A stretch of 64,000 nt of DNA from Lysobacter sp. BMK333-48F3 (GTDB lineage: Bacteria > Pseudomonadota > Gammaproteobacteria > Xanthomonadales > Xanthomonadaceae): positions 1,550,001 to 1,614,000 of the forward strand of contig NZ_JAIHOO010000001.1 in assembly GCF_019733395.1 (NCBI RefSeq). The letters run 5' to 3'. Positions 58,501-64,000 of this stretch are shown piece after piece; within the stretch, counting starts at the first letter, position 1; each line of letters opens with the position of its first letter. A program made the translations under genes and the position numbers. The notes under the pieces were generated by a model. That model was given only the letters and a program-made list of their open reading frames with translations, was not told the origin of the DNA and did no database searches.

Positions 58501-61500
58501 GTGCTGGTTCCGGGAAGAACGGCCAGATAGGCGACGACTTCAAAATCGCCACTGCCCGCGAACTCGCCTCGAATCGCGTGGGTTCCACCAGGCGTGAACA
58601 GACTGGCGACGGCACGCTCCTCGCTCTTGCCGACGACTGACGCGACCGCCGCAGCCAGCAGCTGCTGAGCAGCTTTCATGTCTTCACCGTCGCGAGTCTG
58701 CCTGTCGAAGCGGGCACAGGCGGCTGCGTCGGGAAGGTCGCGTCCCAAGGCCAGCCGCTTGAGCCGATCGAGGATCCGCTTGGCCTGCGTATGGGGCAGC
58801 AGCATTGCGCCGTCGTCGCCCACGTGCACCAGATAATGCGGCGCCAACGGGTAACCAGGGTCGATGGCCTTTGCGGCGCTTGCCCCCTCCGCGCGGAGGC
58901 AGAAGACGATGCCGGCGGGGATGTCTGCATCGTTGCTGGTTGTAACCGCCATGGTGCCCAGCGGCAGGCTTTCGAGCTTGCCTGGATGTGCCTTCAGGTA
59001 CTCAGCCAGGTCGATGCGGAAGTCAGTCAGGGTCAGATCCGTAATCGACACGCCACTGGACAGGTCCTCCATGTCGATCACCGCATCCTGCAGCTTGAGC
59101 AGCTGCTTGCGGCGATACTCCAGGTCGTTCATTGGATCGCCTGAATCAGTTTGGATCAGGTTTTCCTCACCAGTGGCAGAGATGTCCAGCAGCACCATCT
59201 TGCCGCTGACGCGCTGTTCGAGGTTGATGTACTCGTCCAGCTCCATGTTCGGCCAGAAGTTAACCAGCTGGATCTGCTCGTTCGGCGAGCCGATACGGTC
59301 GATACGACCGAAGCGCTGGATGATCCGCACCGGGTTCCAATGGATGTCGTAGTTGATCAGCCAGTCGCAGTCCTGAAGGTTCTGACCCTCGGATATGCAA
59401 TCGGTGGCGATCAGCAGGTCCAACTCGCCTTCCGCCGCCATGTCCTTCGGTCGCTCCTTCGAGCGCGGGGAGAATGCGGTGAGGATGGCGCCAAGGTCCT
59501 TGCTCAGTCGCGGCAAGGTAGCCTGGTTGCGACCCGACCCCGTGACCAAGGCGGTGTCGATGCCCAATGTCTCCTTGGCCCACAGCGCCAGATTCTCGTA
59601 GAGATAGTAAGCGGTATCGGCGAAGGCGGTGAAGACAATGACCTTGCGGTTGCCTGGGTTGCTCGGGCGCTGGCACTTTTGCGAGATGGTTTCGCGCAGT
59701 GCCTTTAGCTTGGCGTCACGGCCGGCATCAACCTGCCGTGCCGCAGACAGCAATGTCGAAAGACGATTGCGATCCTCGATCAGATCTTGGCGCCAGCGGA
59801 TCAGGTCCACATCGCCCAGCAGCACCTTGATGCGCTTGCCGACCAGCAGGCTCTCGAACGCAGGATCGTCGATGTCGACGTTGGCGATGTCGATTTCCTC
59901 GATCTCGCCGGATTTTGCTTCGATGCGGTCCAAGGTGGCTTCGACATCCTTCAGCTGGCGCTCGACGGTCAGGCTGAAAGACGACACTGCGCTTTCCATG
60001 CGCTTGAGCACGTTCACCCGCAGAAGGTGGATCAGGCTCTCTTCACGGTCGGCCTGACGGAAGAAGCCTTCGCCACCGCGGACCTGGGTGCTGTACTTCT
60101 CGTCGTAGACTGCCTGCTTGTGGGGCAACACATAGCGCAGGGGCGCATAGGCGGCCAGTTTCAGTCGCCGGATCTCGTCGTTGATCTCGCGGATTGAACG
60201 GAACTCGCCAGCCCGATCGACATCGGGTTTGATATTGATCGGCTTGAGACGCTTCGGGAAGCGGCCGGTCTCGGTGGTGCCGTAGTACTTTTCGATGTGC
60301 TTGCGCGACCGGGCGATGGTGAGGTGGTCGAGCAGCGTGAAGTAGTCGAATCCCAACATCTCGATCAGGCACGAGGGCGTGCGGGCTGCATCTTCGAGGT
60401 CAAGCCAGCGATTGAACTGAGTCTGGGCCTTGCGGGTGGTGGCCTCGATGCTGGCGATGCCGTGCTCGACCATGGCTAGGTCGTCGCCTTCAGTAGCGAA
60501 GGCAATCTGGTTGCGCAGGTCGGCCAACCGGTTGTTGACCGGAGTGGCTGACAGCATCAGCACACGCGTCTTCACACCCTCGCGGATGATCTGGCGCATC
60601 AGGCGGTGATAGCGGGACTCCCGCTCTTTACGCGTGCTCTTGTTGCGAAAGTTGTGCGACTCATCGATAACAACCAGGTCGTAATTGCCCCAGTTCACGT
60701 GCGACAGGTTGATGTCGCCTGACAGACCGCGGTCCCGGGACAGGTCGGTGTGGTTGAGTACGTCGTAGTTGAGACGGTCGGCGGCGAGGACGTTGCGGCG
60801 GTCGTTGCCCTTGTAGAGCGTCCAGTTGTCGCGCAGACGTTTGGGACACAGCACCAGGACCCGGTCGTTGCGCAGCTCGTGATACTTGATGACCGCGAGC
60901 GCCTCGAACGTCTTACCAAGACCGACGCTGTCGGCGATGATGCAGCCGCCGAACCGTTCCAGCTTGTCGATCGCGCCCACTACGCCGTCACGCTGAAACT
61001 TGAAAAGCTTCTTCCAGATCACCGTGTTGCGGATTCCGGTGGCCGATTTGATGATGCGTTCCTCGTCCATCTGCTCACCCTGCTCCGAGAAGAGCTGGTG
61101 CAGGATCAAGGCGTAGACTGAGGCTGGATCCTGATGGGCCGCCAGCGACGCAAAGGAATCGATGAGGCGTTGCTTGGCTTCGGGTTGAGCTTGGAGAGCT
61201 GCCCACTGCACGTCGAACCACTGGCTGAGGTGCTGGCTCTCCTCCGGCGTCTCCGACGCCTGGATCAGGCTGAGCGGATTGCCTGGCGTGGTACCGAGGC
61301 CTTCGGTGCTGAGCGCGAACGACCCCAGCACGACTTGTCGGGGATGGGCTTGAGCGTCCCGCAGTACCAGGGCCGCCTGAGGAACACCACCGACGGCGCG
61401 CCGGACCTCCGCCTTGGCCGCCAGCCACTCAGAGAAGCGCTTCGCCAGCCATCGCGTCTGCAGTTGATTCCTGGAGGCTCGATCGCCCTCAGACCCCAGA

Positions 61501-61691
61501 GGCGCGAGGTCGGCGCCCTCATGGGGGAGCAATAGCCTGGCCTTTTCTAGCCGAGCTGCCTCCGTCATCAGCTCCGCGAAGGCGAACAGGGACAGTGCGG
61601 GGGTGACAGCATCCAGATGGTGACCGGACAGCATCCCGGTGCGGACAAGATCGATGACTCGCTCAGCGCCGACATTTCTGATGATCTTCAT
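58497..61691 (-). CDS. SNF2-type helicase with N-terminal PLD-like domain
   Basis: A 1064-residue SF2 helicase. The N-terminal 170 residues (MKIIRNVGAERVIDLVRTGM.. to VVLGSFALSTEGLG..) look like a phospholipase D-like module without a clear intact HKD motif. The helicase core shows ADSVGLGKTFEAL (254-266), VVIDESHNF (341-349; DESH), LSATPVNNRL, and motif VI IIQRFGRIDRIGS (about 793-805). A long insert between the RecA lobes (about 400-640) is helical. DrmD and similar defence helicases have the same plan. It is the first large gene of the operon, starting 3 bases after the small RHH gene. Confidence 0.9.
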   Translation of the reverse strand: MKIIRNVGAERVIDLVRTGMLSGHHLDAVTPALSLFAFAELMTEAARLEKARLLLPHEGADLAPLGSEGDRASRNQLQTRWLAKRFSEWLAAKAEVRRAVGGVPQAALVLRDAQAHPRQVVLGSFALSTEGLGTTPGNPLSLIQASETPEESQHLSQWFDVQWAALQAQPEAKQRLIDSFASLAAHQDPASVYALILHQLFSEQGEQMDEERIIKSATGIRNTVIWKKLFKFQRDGVVGAIDKLERFGGCIIADSVGLGKTFEALAVIKYHELRNDRVLVLCPKRLRDNWTLYKGNDRRNVLAADRLNYDVLNHTDLSRDRGLSGDINLSHVNWGNYDLVVIDESHNFRNKSTRKERESRYHRLMRQIIREGVKTRVLMLSATPVNNRLADLRNQIAFATEGDDLAMVEHGIASIEATTRKAQTQFNRWLDLEDAARTPSCLIEMLGFDYFTLLDHLTIARSRKHIEKYYGTTETGRFPKRLKPINIKPDVDRAGEFRSIREINDEIRRLKLAAYAPLRYVLPHKQAVYDEKYSTQVRGGEGFFRQADREESLIHLLRVNVLKRMESAVSSFSLTVERQLKDVEATLDRIEAKSGEIEEIDIANVDIDDPAFESLLVGKRIKVLLGDVDLIRWRQDLIEDRNRLSTLLSAARQVDAGRDAKLKALRETISQKCQRPSNPGNRKVIVFTAFADTAYYLYENLALWAKETLGIDTALVTGSGRNQATLPRLSKDLGAILTAFSPRSKERPKDMAAEGELDLLIATDCISEGQNLQDCDWLINYDIHWNPVRIIQRFGRIDRIGSPNEQIQLVNFWPNMELDEYINLEQRVSGKMVLLDISATGEENLIQTDSGDPMNDLEYRRKQLLKLQDAVIDMEDLSSGVSITDLTLTDFRIDLAEYLKAHPGKLESLPLGTMAVTTSNDADIPAGIVFCLRAEGASAAKAIDPGYPLAPHYLVHVGDDGAMLLPHTQAKRILDRLKRLALGRDLPDAAACARFDRQTRDGEDMKAAQQLLAAAVASVVGKSEERAVASLFTPGGTHAIRGEFAGSGDFEVVAYLAVLPGTST

Positions 61692-61694
61692 GCG

Positions 61695-61874
61695 TCAGGT
61701 CGCCGCCTTCTTCTGCGAAGGCGGCGAGAGCTTCGCCTGTCGGGCGTACTCCAACACCAGTATTTCGACCATCGACGCGACCGAGCGATGCTCCCGCTCC
61801 GCTGCCATACGCAGGAGATCCTTGATCTCCCTAGTCGTGCGAAGAGTCAGTGTCTGGTTCTTGGCGCGGGGCAT
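61695..61874 (-). CDS. ribbon-helix-helix regulator (Arc/CopG-like)
   Basis: A 59-residue protein: MPRAKNQTLTLRTTREIKDLLRMAAEREHRSVASMVEILVLEYARQ, then a basic tail. Beta-strand (QTLTLRTT) plus two helices (EIKDLLRMAAEREH and VASMVEILVLEYARQ) is the ribbon-helix-helix fold that binds operators as a dimer. It is the first gene of the operon and probably controls it. ATG 61874 is preferred to the longer frame to 61940, which adds an unrelated leader. Too short to name more closely. Confidence 0.75.
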   Translation of the reverse strand: MPRAKNQTLTLRTTREIKDLLRMAAEREHRSVASMVEILVLEYARQAKLSPPSQKKAAT

Positions 61875-62167
61875 GGCGGCGGTCCATGAGGCGGTACTGC
61901 GAATGTACTGCCTTGCGCGGTGCCTTACAACGGCGCCCATGTTCCTCCGCTTTGCTGCGCAGATCCCTGCGTGGCGATCCTAGCGGGAGTCGCTCTGCAC
62001 TCGACGCTCCACTTCGAGCATGGTTACTCGTTCACGCGCTTCGGCCAGCGCGGCTTGTACGGCCTGACGTTCCGACCACTCAGCCAAAAGCGCCTGCTCT
62101 CGCTCATCCAGGCGTGCATGTGCACCCAGTACTCAGTAGACATCCAAATCCACCGGTAGAGAGTTAT
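61875..62167. other. right island margin and operon promoter region
   Basis: About 290 bases between the RHH gene and the att core. It should hold the operon promoter. On the minus strand a coiled-coil-like open stretch (about 61980-62130: ARLDEREQALLAEWSERQAV.., ending MLEVERRVQSDSR) has no good start codon; it may be the tail of a decayed gene. No integrase-like sequence is seen. Confidence 0.5.
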
Positions 62168-62185
62168 TTACTTTCCGATGCAGAA
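62168..62185 (-). repeat. island end, attachment site in mnmE
   Basis: On the minus strand TTCTGCATCGGAAAGTAA, coding for the last codons (FCIGK-stop) of mnmE. SGI1 integrates into a site of the form TTCTGTATCGGKAARTAA at the same position; this copy differs from that at one base. Confidence 0.9.
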
Positions 62186-63535
62186 GCTGGAGAAGATGTG
62201 GCCGAGCAGGTCGTCGGCGCGCACCCGGCCGGTGATTTCGCCCAGCGCCTCGTGGGCCTGACGCAGCGATTCGGCGGCCAGGTCGAGCATCTCGTGATCG
62301 AGCTGGGCGCGGGCGTCGTCGAGTTCGTCGCGCGCGCGCAGCAGGGCGTCGACGTGGCGGGCGCGCGCGGTGAACGCACCGTCGGCCGCGTCGGCGGCAT
62401 CGCCCTGGGCCAGCGCGCGCAGCCGTGCGTGCAGCGCGTCCAGGCCGGCGCCGCTGCGCGCGGACACGAACACCCGGTCTTCGCCGCCGATGTCGACCGG
62501 GGTCGGCGAGGCGTAATCGGATTCGATCAGGTCGATCTTGTTGTAGACGTACAGCCGCGCCGGTACCTGGGCGATGGCCTCGGCGACCGAGGCCAGGCCG
62601 CCGTCGGGATCGCGCGCGTCGAGCACGACGATGGCCAGGTCGGCGCGCTGCAGTTCGCCGACCGCGCGGCGCATGCCTTCGCGTTCTATGACGTCGCCGC
62701 CCTCGCGCAAGCCGGCGGTGTCGACCAGGGTCAGTTCGACGCCGTCGAGCTTGACCGTCTCGTGCAGCAGGTCGCGGGTGGTGCCGGCGATGTCGGTGAC
62801 GATGGCGCGCTCGCTGCCGGCCAATGCGTTCAACAGCGAACTCTTGCCGGCATTGGGCGGGCCGACGATCACCGCGTGCAGGCCGTCGCGCAGGCGCCGG
62901 CCGCGTTCGGCGGCGGCGAGCAGCGCGTCCAACGCGGACGAAGCGGCGCCGAAGCGCTGGCGCAATGCCGCGCCGCCGAGGGTGTCGAGCGGTTCGTCGG
63001 CGAAATCGATCGCCGCCTCGACGTGGACGCGGATCGCCAGCAGGTCGCCGGCCAGGGCTTCCACCCGGCGCGAGAATTCGCCGTCGAGCGCGCGCCGGGC
63101 GGCGCGCGCGGCGCGCGCATCGGCGGCGGCGATCAGGTCGGCGACGGCTTCGGCCTGGGCCAGGTCGAGCCGGCCTTCGAGGAAGGCGCGTTCGCTGAAC
63201 TCGCCCGGCCGGGCGCGGCGAGCGCCCAGGGCGCAGACCCGCGCCAGCAGTTCTTCCAGCACCGCCGGCCCGCCATGGCCTTGCAGCTCGACCACGTCCT
63301 CGCCGGTGTAGCTGGCCGGCGCGGCGAAATACAGCGCGATGCCGTCGTCGAGGACGGCGCCGTCGGCGTCGAGGAAGCGGGCGTAGTGGGCGTGGCGCGG
63401 CCGCAGCCGGCGCGCCGCGACCGCCTCGCCGATCGATTTTGCGCGCGGTCCGGACAGGCGGACGATGCCGACCCCACCGGCGCCGGGCGCGGTGGCGACG
63501 GCGGCGATGGTGTCGCGGGCGGGGGCGTCGGTCAT
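62168..63535 (-). CDS. mnmE: tRNA modification GTPase MnmE (3' end rebuilt by the island)
   Basis: A 455-residue GTPase that, with MnmG, installs the cmnm5 group on U34 of certain tRNAs. N-terminal tetrahydrofolate-binding domain (1-120), helical domain and an inserted G domain: GPPNAGKSS (G1), DIAGTTRD (G2), DTAGLREG (G3), NKID (G4). The C-terminus ends FCIGK, with the essential Cys452 in place. The last six codons lie in the att core, so the reading frame is intact and the island did no damage. I take ATG 63535 (MTDAPARD); ATG 63544 is only three codons earlier. Confidence 0.95.
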   Translation of the reverse strand: MTDAPARDTIAAVATAPGAGGVGIVRLSGPRAKSIGEAVAARRLRPRHAHYARFLDADGAVLDDGIALYFAAPASYTGEDVVELQGHGGPAVLEELLARVCALGARRARPGEFSERAFLEGRLDLAQAEAVADLIAAADARAARAARRALDGEFSRRVEALAGDLLAIRVHVEAAIDFADEPLDTLGGAALRQRFGAASSALDALLAAAERGRRLRDGLHAVIVGPPNAGKSSLLNALAGSERAIVTDIAGTTRDLLHETVKLDGVELTLVDTAGLREGGDVIEREGMRRAVGELQRADLAIVVLDARDPDGGLASVAEAIAQVPARLYVYNKIDLIESDYASPTPVDIGGEDRVFVSARSGAGLDALHARLRALAQGDAADAADGAFTARARHVDALLRARDELDDARAQLDHEMLDLAAESLRQAHEALGEITGRVRADDLLGHIFSSFCIGK

Positions 63536-63588
63536 GGGCGACATGATAGGGGTCCGGCGGTAGCGGCCGTGAAGGGACCGCTCCCTCT

Positions 63589-63751
63589 GTAGGAGCGGCG
63601 TGAGCCGCGACAGCCGCAGCGGTGTACGCCAGCGTCGCAACCGAAGCCCGGACCTGCGAGCGCTCTTGCCCGGACTACGCTATCCGCCCGGACTTCGGAT
63701 CGTGGCGTGGTATTCGATCGCTGCGGTTGTCGCGGCTCACGCCGCTCCTAC
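63589..63751. repeat. inverted pair of REP-like units
   Basis: GTAGGAGCGGCGTGAGCCGC at 63589 and the inverted partner at 63729-63751 (GTCGCGGCTCACGCCGCTCC), with matching inner flanks (CCGCAGCGG / CGCTGCGG). They can fold into a long stem-loop in the mnmE-yidC interval. Confidence 0.85.
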
Positions 63752-63773
63752 ACCATCCTTGTTGCGCGCAAAC

Positions 63774-63801
63774 GCAAAGCCCGCCTGACGGCGGGCTTTG
63801 C
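63774..63801 (-). terminator. hairpin terminator after yidC
   Basis: GCAAAGCCCGCC and GGCGGGCTTTGC form a perfect 12-bp stem with loop TGAC. It follows yidC on the minus strand and separates it from mnmE, whose promoter must then lie within the repeat-containing gap. Confidence 0.8.
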
Positions 63802-63833
63802 GGAGATAGTCTGGCTGCGATCGCAGCGAAGAC

Positions 63834-64000
63834 TCAGCTCTTGTCCTTGCCGCTGCCCGCCGGTTGCTCGGCGTAGCGCTTGGTGGTCAGCCACTGCTGC
63901 AGCAGGCCCAGGCCGCCGTTGGCGACTTGGTACAGCACCAGGCCGGCCGGCAGGAAGGCCAGGATCACGCCGAAGATCAGCGGCATGAACTGCATCATCT
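63834..64000 (-). CDS. yidC: membrane protein insertase YidC (C-terminal end)
   Basis: Partial gene: only the last 55 codons are in the window. The sequence MMQFMPLIFGVILAFLPAGLVLYQVANGGLGLLQQWLTTKR (in parts) is the last membrane segment of YidC, where MPLIFG, PAGLVLY and QQW are hallmark residues. A short basic tail (SGKDKS) follows. YidC inserts proteins into the inner membrane with or without SecYEG. Its place next to mnmE is the conserved rpmH-rnpA-yidC-mnmE order found near the origin. Confidence 0.93.
   Translation of the reverse strand, partial: MMQFMPLIFGVILAFLPAGLVLYQVANGGLGLLQQWLTTKRYAEQPAGSGKDKS

Larger units (their letters stand above)
45843..62185. mobile_element. genomic island integrated at the 3' end of mnmE (SGI1-type site)
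   Basis: A 16.3-kb segment whose ends carry an 18-bp imperfect direct repeat of the mnmE 3' end. Its GC is visibly lower than in the flanks, codon use is less biased, and its genes are of accessory type: a primase zinc-finger protein, a broken RepA-like ATPase and a seven-gene restriction-like operon. No integrase, excisionase or mobilisation gene is visible between the repeats. Right end joins mnmE; left end joins the terminator of the subtilase gene. SGI1 and relatives use the same 3' site of trmE/mnmE. Confidence 0.85.

Noticed and set aside
47850..61874. Assignment of the operon to DISARM, BREX or Dnd
   Set aside because: No drmA/drmB, pglZ/brxC or dnd/dpt-like genes. Only the PLD/SNF2 helicase is reminiscent of DISARM.

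Overview
The window looks like a chromosomal segment of a very high-GC gammaproteobacterium of the Xanthomonadaceae, most likely Lysobacter or a close relative. The grounds are the strong G/C third-position bias, the protein families present (full-length AceK, TatD, HrpB, a large TonB-dependent receptor, a periplasmic methyltransferase), the many intergenic REP-like units of the GTAGGAGCGGC..GCCGCGAC type, and the mnmE-yidC pair at the right edge, which in this group normally lies close to the replication origin. No rRNA, tRNA, CRISPR array or insertion sequence was recognised.

Layout. 1-16 kb: housekeeping and small secreted proteins: a DUF4344-type metallopeptidase, aceK, a LysR regulator with a divergent small gene, a secreted methyltransferase, rluE, an aldo/keto reductase-EamA exporter pair, a receiver-kinase hybrid and the helicase hrpB. 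16-30 kb: tatD, a TonB-dependent receptor, three small exported proteins with a similar C-terminal cysteine pattern, two ABC-2 type exporter operons (YadGH-like and NatAB-like), a ferredoxin-NADP reductase, an exported alpha/beta hydrolase and a TonB-domain lipoprotein. 31-36 kb: an SPFH protein coupled to a zinc-ribbon membrane protein, dkgB and a NemA-type ene reductase. 36.3-42 kb: a tightly overlapping FHA/GAF - Ser/Thr kinase/TPR - histidine kinase - NarL-type regulator operon. 43.3-45.8 kb: an exported subtilase that ends in S-layer-homology-like repeats.

45.8-62.2 kb is a genomic island with visibly lower GC. It is bounded by an 18-bp imperfect direct repeat of the mnmE 3' end, coding for FCIGK-stop at both ends. 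This is the same kind of site used by SGI1-type elements. Its left part carries a primase-type zinc-finger gene and a RepA-like ATPase broken by two compensating single-base indels. Its right part is one seven-gene, 14-kb operon on the minus strand: ribbon-helix-helix regulator, PLD/SNF2-type helicase, DUF4391, RecD-like helicase fused to a PD-(D/E)XK-like nuclease, type III-style DNA methyltransferase, RhuM, and type III-style Res. The most economical reading is a composite anti-phage restriction system. No integrase is visible, so the island may be immobile now or depend on help in trans.

Non-coding DNA is rich in repeats. Two copies of a composite repeat of about 0.36-0.39 kb lie inverted 32 kb apart. 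A 23-24 bp micro-insert sits at one fixed point in three REP-like units and, precisely inserted, in the stem of an unrelated hairpin in one composite-repeat copy. That pattern looks like mobility of a very small DNA module.
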